Shown here: one piece after another, positions 36,170 to 48,423 of the stretch
Layout of the letters: each line of letters begins with the position of its first letter
Position numbering within the stretch: position 1 is the first letter of the stretch
Assembly (NCBI GenBank): GCA_916700875.1
Contig: CAKAKS010000001.1
Span: forward strand, 16,210,461 to 16,274,460
Source of the DNA: Sebastes aleutianus
Lineage: Eukaryota; Chordata; Actinopteri; Perciformes; Sebastidae
Direction: 5' to 3'
DNA length: 64,000 bases
Notes under the pieces: model-generated
What the model was told of the DNA's origin: nothing
Seen by the model: only the letters and a program-made list of their open reading frames with translations
The model's database searches: none
Program-made: the position numbers and the translations under genes

Positions 36170-36770
36170 GAATTTGTCTGTCTGAGCATAGTAGTCCAAG
36201 ATGTCCTCCTTTGTAAGGGCTGACCAGTCCAGTTTTTCTTTATTGCCACTATTTGTCTTACTAGACAGTACAGGTAGATGTTCAACGTTTATTAGCATAG
36301 CAAAAGGTATATGATCAGCCGTTGCTGCCCCATACAGAATGTTCATACACCCCAATGAAGCATGTGCATCAGCTGTACTAATGCAACTAATGAGTCAAGC
36401 TTTTTATTCCATAAAATAGCCACGCCCCCTGGTATCCTGCCTCTAACTATTCCCATACCAAGGTCAGTAGTAGACTCCCCGGCCCCATGAAAGTTATCAT
36501 TGAGGGAGTTTAATTTGTCCAAGTCTTGCTTTGCTAAAAAAGTCTCTTGCATACATAGTATGTCACAGTTCTCCAGCCGGTTGTCAACAACTATGCGGCG
36601 TGCTTTATCCCCTGCGCCCTGGCCCGTACGCAGGCCACGGAAATAGTCATTTAGCAGGGTTAACAAGTGCCCATAGCACCAGCAGGCACACTCCTTTCCC
36701 CCCGCAGCAAGAACAGTATTTGACCCAATAACTCCAGCGCTGCGTGGCTCACACAGTATATCTGGTCTCC
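36170..36770 (-). mobile_element. LINE endonuclease remnant, C-D spacer
   Basis: Encodes a stretch before the endonuclease (ILCEPRSAGVIGSNTVLAAG, then TLLNDYFRGLRTGQGAGDKA), followed by ENCDILCMQETFLAKQ. It then has the same 355-bp deletion junction as at 9740, although it retains the reverse transcriptase that the A-B copy has lost. Confidence 0.75.
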
Positions 36771-37289
36771 TTTGAAAGGTAAGAAGCTAAGGAGTGTGGA
36801 TCCCTTGAAAGTAAACTAAACTATATTACCATTCCAGAGAAAATGGAGATACATTAAGGGAAATCTGATTTTCATCCTCACCTAATATAAAATCTAAATT
36901 TCAAAGGCAATATCACCATTAAAACCAAGATCCCATAGACAATGATGCAACTGAATGTCTTCTCCTACTCTCTGACTACAACTGTAACTATAAATCCCAT
37001 GAAAATACACTAAAATACAGCATTTATTAAACAATTTATAAAGATATGCTCAGGCGGTCTCAATGTTTTGGCCATGGTTATTGTTTACATGTTGACTGTT
37101 TACTGGGAGTTTTATTTAAAAAAAACTATTTATTTCCATACAGCCATGTTACAAATAACATAAATCTCCCAAAACATTGAAATAGTAATAAACACAATGA
37201 ATATTGAGCAATATTCATACATGACTGAAGAGCTCCACTCTATACAGCAGATAACTGGAGAATGATAGGGCCCTCGGTAGAGAGGACTA
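36771..37289. other. C-D spacer, no gene
   Basis: Continues the sequence found at 10140-10635 of unit 1, then switches abruptly near 37275 to the block shared with the D-E spacer. No coding region. Confidence 0.5.
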
Positions 37290-37396
37290 TGTGTTGACAT
37301 GAGCCTGTTCTGCACCTTTAAAGCAATGACATTTTCATAAATAGAATGTGACCTGCATGACACGTTAAAATCACTTACATAATCTTAAAGTTGCAC

Positions 37397-37452
37397 AAGC
37401 AAGACATGAGCTGGAAACATCTGCCCAGATGTTTCCAGTTCATGTCCTGCTT
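37397..37452. repeat. Near-perfect hairpin from transporter upstream flank
   Basis: AAGCAAGACATGAGCTGGAA and onward is followed after a 2-base loop by its reverse complement ending CATGTCCTGCTT. The left arm is the sequence found about 100 bases upstream of genes A-D. Copies at 50426-50482 and 55301-55358. Confidence 0.8.
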
Positions 37453-37559
37453 GAGTTCGCGCAGTTAGGTCAGTTCTCTTCCATGAAAAGATGGATTCAG
37501 CATAAATTCAGATATTGGTAAACTCCCAATTTAACAACAGGTGGAATCACTTAAAATAT

Positions 37560-38662
37560 GGAAACATATGGTGCCTTCAAATGAAACTCATGAGCTCTAT
37601 ATGCTTGAATATGCTTGGCGTTCAAGTGGTTAAGTCCTGAGAGCACCACTGCTAAGCAACGTCAATATTAACGTTACTGTCGGCGTCTAGAAGCCACAGA
37701 GGCTAACAATTTAGCAAGCTAGCAAGTGGGTAACATAATGACAGAGGAAGAAGATGAGGCTGTATCAACATTTTCCTCAGACATATCACAAAATTATGAA
37801 GAAAAACAATGTGCACCGATGAACTTCCATGGCCTCCACCATTTCTGACAACGCCAACAAACACGTCACAGCTCGTGAACTCGGAGCTTTCAGAAACTTT
37901 CCACTTACGAGGTCGTGAAAGGACCAGATGAGGGCGTTTCCAATGGACTCTTCTTGTAAACACAACCTGAAGTAACTCATGACTTCCCATGATGCTACAG
38001 GCTTCTCCAAAGGACAAATTGATAATTATCTATATCTCCTGAGAAGTTAATCATAAGTTAAGTTAGTTAAAAATAGGGTAAAAGTTTATAAATCATACAG
38101 AAATTGAACAGAGGACTCTCACCGGCACTCCTTGGTTGTGTTGGGATGGTTGTCTGTACATAGATATGATTGTTAGATTAAATCAGACGTCAGATCACCT
38201 CAGCAAGGCAATGATTCAACATACCGGATAGTTAAAGCCACTATAGTATTCATTTGATTATACCATCTTTCACATTAATCTAATGTCATACGTTTAAGAA
38301 TTAGTGCAGCGTTCACTACTGTCTGCCAAAGAGTCTGTTCTTTGTACCATTGGGGAGTGTTATCAGTGTTCAAGATGCACTGCCACAGTGTAACAAAAAC
38401 TTCAAATATTACAGAAACCAAATGGTAGAACACAGGAGCTTTAGTGGCTGTCTCAACCATGGATGTATTAAGGTCTCAACTAATTCTTCTTGCACCTCAT
38501 GAAAAAAAAATTGACAGAATTGTCTGTAAGAAGATATTATATTGAAGAGGAGTGTGAGACTTCCTCTTTGTTGGCTGGCTGATGATCAGTGTATGTTTTT
38601 ATGTTTTAATCACACTTGAAGAAAAATGTTTCTTCCATAGCCCCCTTTTCTCTGTTAATATC
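37560..38662. other. C-D spacer, unclassified repeats
   Basis: 37570-38000 looks like a degenerate mobile element (TGGTGCCTTCAAATGAAACT, later ACTTACGAGGTCGTGAA). 38270-38510 is a segment that recurs at 53110-53340 and 56200-56440. No gene is supported; the 60-100 codon frames have no recognisable domain. Confidence 0.45.
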
Positions 38663-39360
38663 CACTGCTCAAAAACATTAAGGGAAAACTTAAATCACAT
38701 TATTCAAGTTGAAAATCTTTACTGATGTTTGCTGTGTATAATTTGTTGAGAACAAAATGACGTAACGGTCAATGGAAAACCAAAATCATCAACCCATGAG
38801 GGCTGGATTCAAAATCACACCGAAAATCAAAGTAAAACATTTTAATCAGAGGCTGATCCAACTTGCATGAATTTCATCACGGCAACTCATAATGTGACTC
38901 AGTAGTGTGTATGGCCCCCGCGTGCCTGTATGCACTCCCGACAACATCTGGGCATGCTTCTGATGAGTCGGCGGATCAGGGCATCAGTGAGCTCCTGGAC
39001 AGTCTGTGGCAGTACCTGGCGGCGTCGGATGCACCGATACATAACGTCCCATAGGTGCGCAATTGGATTTAGGTCAGGGGAACGTGAGGGCCAGTCAATG
39101 GCATCAATGCCTTTGTCATCCAGGAACTGCCTACACACTCTGGCCACATGAGACCGGGCATTGTCCTGCACCAGGAGGAACCCAGGGCCCACTGCACCAG
39201 CGTAGGGACTGACAATCACTCTGAGGATTTCATCCCGGTACCTAACAGCAGTCAGGGTACCGTTGGCTATGACATGGAGGTCTGTGCACCCCTCCAAGGA
39301 TATGCCTCCCCAGCAGATGGCAGAGCTGTGTTGCCTACTCATACAGTATTTCATCTGAAT
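38663..39360 (-). mobile_element. Tc1-like transposon, transposase C-terminal half
   Basis: A 151-codon minus-strand frame (38899-39354) reads CWGGISLEGCTDLHV, RYRDEIL, LVQDNARSHVARVCRQFL and SPDLNPIAHLWD, the catalytic half of a Tc1-family transposase. The third acidic residue, normally Glu in NPIEHLW, is Ala here, and the N-terminal DNA-binding half and right end are missing, so it is dead. The CACTGCTCAAAAACATTAAG left end matches the terminal repeat of a common fish Tc1 family. Repeated at 56589-57286, partly at about 53500-53938. Confidence 0.85.
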
Positions 39361-39666
39361 TAACTCACATGGTAAAGTTGTCAGTGCAGAGACATCAGTG
39401 TTATGTTAGCGAGCAAGCAGAGCTTTTGTCCTGAAAGAGGGGAATCGATCATCACTGGTCGATCCGATTAACACAGACTGATATTTGTGATTCTGACTCC
39501 CAATCATCCCTTACACTATAACTACATTCAGCCTTTTCCTTCCACACATTGTTGGTCCTATACTACAACACAACACAGACATATGAGCACTAATCAATCA
39601 AACAAAGAGATGTCACTGGTGATATCAAGGACATTTTAAGTGCGAGTCTCATTTTATAGACTTTAA

Positions 39667-40920
39667 AGAGGACCTATTATAATCACTAGTATTTTGTGTT
39701 TCCACTAAATCATGTTTACATGCTTTAAAGTTAAAAAAACAAACACTATTTGTCATGATTCCACTCATGACCTCAGCCTTCCTAGTGTGTCTCTTCTCTT
39801 TTTCCCTTTGTGCCCAGCAAGGTCTATGGAAAGGAGGCTGTGTCACACGTCATCAACGCGTCATATCTTTGGGGGTATAACACATGCGTAGTAAAATCTG
39901 GTCTGCCCTCGCTGAAATTGAGCCAATCGCAACGCACAACCGCAACTTCAGTTACACTGCGCATGTGTTATACCCCGTTCCTCAAAACCCGTGTCCGCCC
40001 GTGACCCAGCCTCCTTTCCATATGCCTTGGTGCCCAGTTCCCTTTCTGTCATGTGTGGGCGTGTCTGGCTGTATGAGTGGGTATGTGAGTTTTCTCCCTG
40101 GCAGTCTCTCTCTCTCTCACACTGATGTAATCAACGCACCTGATCAACCTGCGCAGCTGCAGCTCATCCAATCATCCACCTCAGCTGAAATACCCCGGAC
40201 TTCCAGACGTTCAGCGCCAGATCGTTGACTCAACCCAAGTGGTAGTTTTGCCTCGGCCTCTTAGTTTGTTCTTGCTAGAAATCTTGTTCATAGACTTTTT
40301 GATCTCGTTCATGCCTCTAATGTTTGTGCTCCTGTGCCTAGGATCACCGACTGCCTACCTGCCCTGCTCATGCCCGCCACATCACTCATTCATTCTGCCA
40401 AATATTCCTGCTTTTTGGCAATAAAGCCTTTTTGTTCAACTGCCACCATCGTCTGTGTCTGCATTTGGGTCCAAAACTACACTGATCATAACACTATTTT
40501 TCTCATATCGGCTGTGCTGCAGCACCTCTTTTCACGCTCTGTCTGAAACGCTCTGATTGAGCTCCTGCCCCCACCCCCCAAAAGAAGCTCTGCTGTGATT
40601 GGTCAGCTGGTCCACTCTGTTGTGATTGGTCAACCGAACCAAACTCTTTGGACTCCGCTCTAACTAGCTTTTTTTTAGGGTGTGCCAAACTAGCCGCTAG
40701 GTGGGTAGTATGCAAACATGTTACTTGGTGACATCACCACGTTACAGAAGAAAAGGGACTTCAAGCAAAGCGTTCCAGGCAGTACAGGAGCAGTGTTTCT
40801 GTGGGGGAGAGTAACTCCATTTGGTGTGGACTTTAGGCTTTGCAGACCTTTTACATGCTCAAAAAACTATATAACACACTAAAGGAAAGGGAAAAAGCAC
40901 AAAAGCATAATAGGTCCTCT
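39667..40920. mobile_element. TTAA-flanked element at the end of gene D
   Basis: The inverted ends AGAGGACCTATTATAA and CATAATAGGTCCTCT are flanked by TTAA on both sides (39663-39666 and 40921-40924). The empty site is visible in copies B and C as GACTTTAAGAGGAGGC. It carries a nested solo LTR and has no transposase. Its right edge coincides with the stop codon of gene D. Confidence 0.85.
39751..40493 (+). mobile_element. Solo LTR (743 bp) nested in the TTAA element
   Basis: It starts TGTCATGATT and ends GATCATAACA, with the 5-base duplication CTATT on both sides (39746-39750 and 40494-40498), as expected for an LTR retrotransposon. An AATAAA signal lies near 40422. No internal retroelement genes remain, so it is a solo LTR. 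A palindromic insert lies within it: 39823-39846 pairs with 40001-40024, and GGGGTATAACACATGCG pairs with CGCATGTGTTATACCCC. Confidence 0.8.
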
Positions 40921-41282
40921 TTAAGAGGAGGCATTGATGGCTCGCTGGGAGGCAAGACTTCGACAGTGTCGGAAGACAGAGAGGGGATGGATGAAGGCGA
41001 GCAAGGTGAGCAGCGTCAGACCGATGTTAACCTGCAAACACGTGAAGGGAGAGAGGAGGAAGCAGTGAGAGGAGGGTTATAGATAAAGATGATAATTAAG
41101 GGAGGAGAAGCACCAGAATAAGATTTATAGTTGATTCAGTTATATGTCATGTACTCACATATAAAGGGTCTCCATCCAGAGGTCCATTCACCAGGGCAAA
41201 GCAGGCATACTGCAGCAGAGAAAACACTGCAGACAGAGCCATGATCAGACCAGTCAGCTTCCCAAAGTGGCATGACGGGAAA

Positions 41283-41333
<51 letters not shown>

Positions 41334-44073
41334 TTTTAAGCATTAAAAACATTCCTTAATGCTGCAGTTGGTCACTTTGAGCAAATATGACAAAAAGATA
41401 TTTTTATAAAACTCAGTATGTGAACTGTGTATTTATAAAAATGTGTTTCTATATGCTGCCCGTCTCAGGAAGTAGTCCACAAAGACGTGTGTGCTGCGTG
41501 TATTTATGTTTGTATGTGTGTGTGTTTGATACTCACACCACACTGATGAAGGCTGCGTTGCCGCCGTAAAGGAAAGTGCGGTTGATAACCTGCAGGACGA
41601 AGGTGAAGTACTGAAGCGGCAGGTTTGGGATGGTGGTACAAATTGAGAACACCAAACACTGCAACACCGTCAGGAAGAGAGAAAGCACCGAGGCCCTCAG
41701 GTCTGCTTCCTGTTCACTCTCTCCTACAAACACACACACACACAAATGAAAACACAACTGTTTCACCAAAGATAAAAAAATGATGACAAAAATGATGATG
41801 AAAGAACGATGAGGACTTGATTGATCCCTGGGTAATGTATGTACATTTTATTTTTTCTTATTCAAAGTGTAAAATCAAAATCAAGAATGTATCAATGGTT
41901 AATAAACCATTTAATAATGCTTTCTATGTCAATAACACGAATCAATAAGGATGACATTTTTTCCAAGCTATTCAAATTCCCCTTGGTTTTTTTTCTCTAA
42001 CTGTAAACTGGATGACTTATTAATCGTGCAAATGTATCATGAGTTTCTCACATTAAAATAAACCATCAGGTCTGCAGTAATTAAGTAAGGGATAATGTAC
42101 TGCGAGCTGGTCATTGTTTTGAAATAAACCCAGGCAGGGTGATGCATTACGAAGTACTGACCCAAGGACAGGAATAGTTGGGTCAGGATGACCCAAATGA
42201 CATACAGTACATTGGATGGCCAAGGACCATTTATAACCATTTGTGTTCTGTTCTCATCTTTTAGTTGTCCTCAAGGACACCTCAGTTTGTTGTATTACTT
42301 GGAAAAGTTTGCAATAAACTTAAAGTGGTCCAGAAGCGCTTTCAGACTCTGCATTTATTGTGTAGTCTTTTGTGTAATAATAATTTGGACACAGTGTTTA
42401 TGGATGTGAGAGAGAACTGTTGGGTTAACTAATAGTCCTTATTAGTATTAGTATGTTACCTTCAGCTCGTGGTTTGCCCTTGTGTCTGTCCATGATGAGG
42501 CCGTTCCAGGGAGCACACAGCACGCTACACAGCTGCGTTAGAGCAAAGGCATTGGTGTACTGGCTCACTGCAGGGACACACAAGCAGAGATAAGATGGTT
42601 AGAGACAAAAGACTCAAACAACATTTCAATGAGTCTGCCAGAATATGAGATAACAGTATTGTTTTATCCTCCACAGCAGCTTGTTGCATATACATTACTT
42701 CAGTCACGTCCTCTTAGTTGCAGCACAGGCTAACCACCTTTGCTAAGACAGTCAGACACGATGTATTGTTTGTGTGTGTTTACCCAGTGAAGGCTCTTCT
42801 GCTGTCAGCCGCTGCAGCACGGGGTTGAGGGTGCCGATGAAGAAGTGATGTCTGAGCTGCATCACCGACAACCAAAGCAGTTGCAACCAAAAGAGCCTGG
42901 ACATCACACACTCACGGAAACTCTTCTCTGAGAGAGACGAGGAGAGACCAGCGAGATGAATGAAGACAATGAAGGAACAAAGATGATGAGAAATAGGATA
43001 GGATGATTATTTTATTCTAATATATCTTACTATGTATATATCTACCACAGTAACTTACAGTAACACACACAAACCTTGTTTCACAGGGATGTCCTCGACT
43101 TCCTCTGTCGTCATCTGAGCGTTACCATTTGCTGTTATCTGCTCTAAGCTTATAGTCCTTGATTTACCACAGGTTATCCTGACAAAGATCAAAGGTCACA
43201 GTGGGTCAGCCACAGTCTGAGGGCATTGTGGGAGTTATTCAATCATTATTTACTTTATCCGCTACAATTACAAAACAGCATATGAAGGATATTTCCAAGG
43301 AATGTGGGATGATGATGTGAAAATAAACTGTGCTGGTAAGATTAAAAAAAATATGTTGATGTGTGTTTGTGGTTTCTTGGGGATTTGTACCCGTATGTGT
43401 AGTCATCAGGCAGCGGGTAGGGGATGCGATCTCTGGGCAGCAGGAATAAAGTCCTGAGGAGGTGGATGACGCTGCAGGCGGACAAGAAGAGGAAGGAGGG
43501 GAAGAGAGAGACACCAGCCTTGTGTAAAAGCTGCAGGAGAAGACATTAAGATCATTGTTACAACATGAGATGGTATAAATATATCTCATTTATGAGAGCA
43601 ATGTGTGAATGTTTCTCACCTTGATGACAAGGAAGAGTGCTGAGGAAGACCCAAAGGCCCCGGTGTAGAGAGTGATGACGGTGGAGCGACGTGAGCCGAA
43701 CAGGTTTCCTACCTTTAGGAGAGAAATTTGATTGTATTTATAAAACAGACGAATGTTGCATTTTAGTGCCAACCTGTCTGTGGGGCTTTCATTTTGTGTC
43801 TGCCTTTCTGTCATTCAGTGTCATATTAGTTCTTGCTGATTTGAATTACCTGTTTTATTATGAGGATGTGGTTTGGGATCTACAACTGCAACATTCAATT
43901 CAGTTCAATTCATATACTTATATAGTGTCAAATCACAACAGGAGTTATCTCAATACTTTTCATATAGAGCAGGTCTAGACTATACTCTATAATCTAGAGA
44001 TCCCTCATCAGCATGCATGCTGATGTGACAGTGGCAAGAAAAAACTCTCCTTAAACGGGAAGAAACCTTGGGC

Positions 44074-44104
<31 letters not shown>

Positions 44105-47100
44105 AATAGCAGTAATAATAATATAAATATGACTACTACTAATAATGAAAAGGCTGATAATAAGGATAGTAGTAGTGGGTGTCAAGCAGGCCTCCTGAAC
44201 CTGACTAACATGTCCTCCGTGGAGGAGGCAGAGTTTGAGGACTCGGGGAAAGACTTATCCATATCCCTGGCAGAGGTCGCTAAGGTAGTCCAAAAAAGCT
44301 CCCTGGCAATGCAGAAGGGATTGGGCTGAGCATTGGGCTGTCTTGGCTGACACGTCTCTTCAGTGTCATGTAGAGGTCAGGGACAGTGCCTGTGGAGTGG
44401 CAGACTCCAGGCAGGTGGTGGGTCCCACTTTTAAAAAGGGGAACTGGAGAGTATGCTCCAATTATTGGACAAAGGAGGCTCCGACCGATTGCTGAACCTG
44501 AGATCCAGGAGGAGCAATGCACATTCTGTCCTGGCCGTGGAACAGTGGACCAGCTCTTTACCCTCGTGGGGCAGTTTGAGGGTTCATGGGAATTTGCCCA
44601 TGCAGTCTACATGTGTTTTTGTGGACATGAAGAAAGCTTATGACCATATCCCCCGGGAGTCCTGTGGGGGGGTACTGCGGGAATATGGGTTATCGAGGTC
44701 ATTGCTATAAGCCATTCGGTCCTTCTATAACCAAAGTGAGAGATGTGTCCGTATACTTGGCACAAAGTCAAACAGGTGGTCACCTATTCTGTTTGTGATT
44801 TTCATGGACAGGATCTCAAGGCACAGCAATGGGGAGGAGAGTGTCTCTGCTCTTTGCAGAGGATTTGGTTATGTTGCCTCCATCAGACTGTAACCTTCGG
44901 CGGTTTACAGGGATGAGAATCAGTGCCTCTACGTCTGAGGCCATGGTTCTCTGCTAGAAAACGGTGGATTGTGCCCTCCGATTTGGAGTGAGTCATTGCC
45001 CCAAGGGAGGGAGTTCAACTATCTCGAGGTCTTGTTCACGAGTGAGGGTAAAATGGAGCGTGAGATGGATAGGTGGTTCGGTGCAGTTATGCAGGCTTTG
45101 TACCAGACTGTTGTGGTGAAGAGGGAGCTGAGCCGGAAGGCAAAGCTCTCGATTTATTGGTCCATCTACATTCCAACCCTCACCTATTGTCATGAGCTTC
45201 AGGTAGTAACAGAAAGAATGAGATTTTGGATACAAGCGGCCAAAATGAGCTTCTTTCTTCGGGCGGCTGGGCTCAGCCTTAGAGATAAGGTGAAAAAAAA
45301 GTGGTCATCACCAGTGGGAAGTCCTGGCAAAGAAATTTTGGTGGCGAGCTTCCATGGGCCGCTGATGTACCAGACACTGATGAGACATTGTCGTCATCTG
45401 CAGACAAAGCCGGCGCCTCAGCAGGGATGACGGGAGGCAGCGGCGGAACATAGGAAGCTGGAGTGGGGACTTCAACGGCATCAATCTTGGCTAGCGTGGA
45501 GCATCGCAGCGGTGAGCATCGCATATGTGCAGAGGCACTGGAAGAATTGAGGCATCATCAAGATCCATCCCAGCGATGAAGCCGGGACATGACGGACACT
45601 GACGAGGTTCTTGAAGCAGCGACTCTATCCGTGGACTCAGTAGGCAAATCGCCATTTGCTGAAGAAAAAAGAGTTACAAACAGCTGTGCGCGCTGCCATT
45701 TATAGAAATAGAAGAAGACATACTTTATTTATCCCTGAAGGGAAATTCATTTATTTCTCTCTGTTAGTTTACACATTACACACAGGCCCGAAATACATAC
45801 ACAGATGCACAAACATGACCTATACACAAGCATTAATAGAGAGATGTCAGAGCGAGGGGCTCCCCATGAAAGGCGCCCCGAGCAGTTGGGGGTTTGGTGC
45901 CTTGCTCAAGGGCACCTCGGCAGTGCCCAAGAGTCCACACTCTGTACCTGGACTTGGACTTGAACCAGCGACCGAGGCCAAATGCGTGTTTGTGATTGGA
46001 AAAGAGTATTACCCATAGAGTCCAGTAGAGGGAGGAGCCTGTGCGAGTCTTAACTATACATTTTTATCGATACATTTTATATTAAAGAGCAGTAACATCA
46101 CAATGTAGTTTATGTTTTTTTTTACTGTGTAATCAATTAAATAATTGGCAATAAATCAAAACATACAATAGACAATCTTTTAAATCTTTTCTAATCTGAA
46201 CGACTTCTTTAGTACCTGAATGTTGGTCAGTCGAAACAAGTTGCCACCCACTGCCAGGAAGGAAAGAGCTGGGAACAGCAGATTGGACAAAGCTGGTGGG
46301 AAAAGAGAAAGGAGCATCTGTTAGAGACACTGTTACATCTTTACATCAGTATTTCTTTAGACAATAAGGTTCCTGAGAGAGCACAGAACAAAGAAACAGA
46401 GAAATGTTTTTCACCTGCAGTCGAGAAGGCCACCATCAAGGTCCCCGTGGTGTAAAGAAATCTGGTGGGAAAAGAAATTCTTGTGTTATCATGTCATTTT
46501 ATTGGTATGAGAGCGAGAGGGGTTATCAAGGAAACACACTTTCAGTAATAAAAGATAAAAAAGTGCAACACACATTTAAATGCTGTTTCTTTTGCTGCTG
46601 TATGCACAACTTTTTTTTTTTTTTTGGCTCATCTTAAGCAAAGGTGTGAAATGCCTCGTCATATGCGTCAAAGAAATAGGGGGCAGCATTTCATCTCTAC
46701 TACTGGATCCATACAATCTAAATTTACATCATCACAGCAGGCAAGAATACGCAAAATCAATCAAACTGTAAACTGTTGTTGGACTCACATTCCAAAGAGC
46801 CGAACCACTGTAGTACCGAACCGATCAAAGAGGAAACCACTGGGCAGCAGCAGGAAATTGTACATAAAGGAGGCGATGGTGAAAACATATGAGAACTGTT
46901 GATCCTGTCCACTGCAATCTGTACACACATAAAACATAGAGAAAGAGAGGGAGCCAAGATTGAGCAATATGTATTTAGACATATCAATCAATTACAACAC
47001 TGTCTGACCTTCATTGTCACCTGTGGTTAAACAGGTGAAATCCATGTGCTTAGAATTCAAAGTATTGGAGGTGAGGATATCAAACTGACCTAAGTCCAGT

Positions 47101-47276
47101 GTTTCATTGACTCCTGTGGTGTTGACACACAGAAAGCTGAAGTAGTCCTCCGTCTTCAGGACAAAAGCAAGCGATGCCCATCCGAACACGGCTCCCGCGA
47201 AACACAGACACTCCAACAGACCGGTAATGAAGGTGAGGAAGCGTCGCACCATCAAGCTGTTCACAAGATCCGACAT
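40921..47276 (-). CDS. slc43a3: Copy D: complete SLC43A3-like solute transporter (510 aa)
   Basis: Twelve exons, in transcription order: 47009-47276, 46789-46918, 46415-46461, 46216-46292, 43620-43712, 43391-43530, 43075-43178, 42784-42927, 42460-42567, 41537-41723, 41159-41282, 40921-41031; 1533 coding bases. Motifs follow copy B: start MSDLVNSLMVRRFLTF, glycosylation sequons NTT and NET, FLFDRFGTTVVRLFG, RIPYPLPDDYTYG, CAPWNGLIMDR, FPSCHFGKLTGLIMALSAV. The TGA that ends copies B and C is CGA here, so the protein gains seven residues (RAINASS) and ends TAA at 40921-40923, exactly at the TTAA target of the adjacent transposon. Intron 4 has grown to 2.5 kb by a repeat and a LINE fragment. Glu is Lys in LLHKAGV. 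Frame is open throughout. Role inferred from family. Confidence 0.92.
41285..41331. repeat. (AC)n abutting the exon 11 acceptor of copy D
   Basis: 47 bases, (TG)23 on the coding strand, the longest of the four such tracts seen, directly before TAG and exon 11. Confidence 0.9.
43890..44130. repeat. Dispersed teleost repeat in intron 4 of copy D
   Basis: The same family as at 2015-2345 (TTCAATTCAGTTCAATTCAT, later AAGAAAAAACTCTCC), ending in a GA run at 44080-44100. It is followed immediately by a LINE fragment. Confidence 0.6.
44160..45440 (+). mobile_element. LINE reverse-transcriptase fragment in intron 4 of copy D
   Basis: Plus-strand, antisense to the gene. Broken frames read NLTNMSSVEEAEFEDSGKDL, EPEIQEEQCTFCPGRGTVDQ, then MCFVDMKKAYDHIPRE and later FNYLEVLFTSEGKMEREMDR, ELSRKAKLSIYWSIYIPTLT and AGLSLRDKV. 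These are the palm and thumb-side motifs of a non-LTR reverse transcriptase widespread in fish. Stops and frameshifts show it is inactive. Confidence 0.8.
45700..46040. repeat. SINE-like repeat in intron 4 of copy D
   Basis: Contains CTTGCTCAAGGGCACCTCGG and CTTGAACCAGCGACCGAGG, phrases of a widespread fish repeat. It ends in GATTGGAAAAGAGTATTACC plus CCAGTAGAGGGAGGAGCC, a tail also found in the introns of copy E near 59630 and 60900. Confidence 0.5.
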
Positions 47277-47307
47277 GGTCCCTCACACACACCTTTAAAG
47301 CAATGAC

Positions 47308-47322
47308 ATTTTTATATAAAAA
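47308..47322 (-). promoter_or_regulatory. Candidate TATA box of copy D
   Basis: TTTTATATAAAA at the same spacing upstream of the start codon as in A, B and C. Confidence 0.3.
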
Positions 47323-47726
47323 GAACGTGAACTGCATGACATGTTAAAGCACTTACATAGAAAATCTTAAAGTTACACAAACAAGACATGAGCTCAAGCT
47401 GGAAAGAAATATGCTGCTTGAGCCCAGGTCAGTCCCCTTCCACAAAAAGATGGACTTCTGCATAAAATCAGATGTTGGATAACAAAAAAAAGTACTTTAT
47501 CGAGATACTGGTAGGTCATAAAACTCCCATTTTAACAACAGACGGAATTAATTAAAATGCAAAAACATGACTTTTTAACAAAGTAACCTCCTGTTAAGCC
47601 AAAAAAAACTGCTTATAAGTTGTATAATTATCCAGCTTGCTCTAGTACTCACAGTTCAGCCTCTAGGTCCCCAAATGTTCTCACAAACCACTCCCTTCCT
47701 TTATATAAGCCAGCTCTTCATTCCTC

Positions 47727-47776
47727 TACACACACACACACACGCACACACACACACCCACACGCACGCGCGCGCG
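47727..47776. repeat. Short (CA)n upstream of copy D
   Basis: About 50 bases of CA repeat ending in CGCGCGCG, about 450-500 bases upstream of the start codon. Confidence 0.9.
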
Positions 47777-48146
47777 TCCCTGGCTCAGATGCTGGCCATG
47801 CTGGTATGGCCAAAACATCATTTGACTGGCACAAGAAAACAACCGCTGAGTGACGTGTGGTTCATAACTTGGACTATATGTACAAAGCATCCATGATCAG
47901 CATCATCACTGCTTGACAGATGTAAGAAAATATGCAGCAGTAGCTCACTAGTTTTTTAAACAGCTTTGTTGAGTACTCAATTCTGATTGGTCAATCACTG
48001 CGTTCTACGGTCCGTTATTTCTTTATAGCAGACCGTTGCTATGTATAACAGACCGTTGCTATGGCAGTTCTGATGTCGGACTCTAGCGGACCGTTTTTGT
48101 GTCAAATTATTGATTTCTTAAGTAAGTAGGTCTTTTAATAAGCAAG

Positions 48147-48262
48147 ATAATGTACAGTTAGCCGGTCATTGTTGTGAAATAAACCCCTTCAGGGTGACGC
48201 GAGACCCCTCCACTTCCTGTCGGGGTTTATTTTACAACAATGACCGGATCACTGTATATTAT
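48147..48262. mobile_element. Foldback (MITE-like) element, D-E spacer
   Basis: Counterpart of 6984-7098 with pairing arms. Followed by the Tc1 fragment as in units 1 and 2. Confidence 0.55.
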
Positions 48263-48423
48263 CCTTTACTTAAAAAATGCGGGTAAAATCAGTTTGTATT
48301 TATAATGTGTGGATTTATGTCTGTACATAGATATGATTTTTTAAATGAATCACACATCAGTTCACCTCAGCAAGGTAACTATTCAACATACCTGATACGG
48401 TAGTGAAAACCAGTTCATTGACA

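Larger units (their letters stand above)
37290..40920. repeat. Duplicated 3.6-kb spacer block, copy 1
   Basis: Nearly identical to about 55180-58847 at offset 17926, except near 37.7-38.05 kb where the two differ by small indels. It contains a promoter-flank fragment of the transporter, a hairpin, a Tc1 remnant and the TTAA element at the 3' end of genes D and E. Confidence 0.85.

Noticed and set aside
38930..39363. Plus-strand frames over the Tc1 remnant (also 56856-57289)
   Set aside because: They are shadows of the minus-strand transposase frame.
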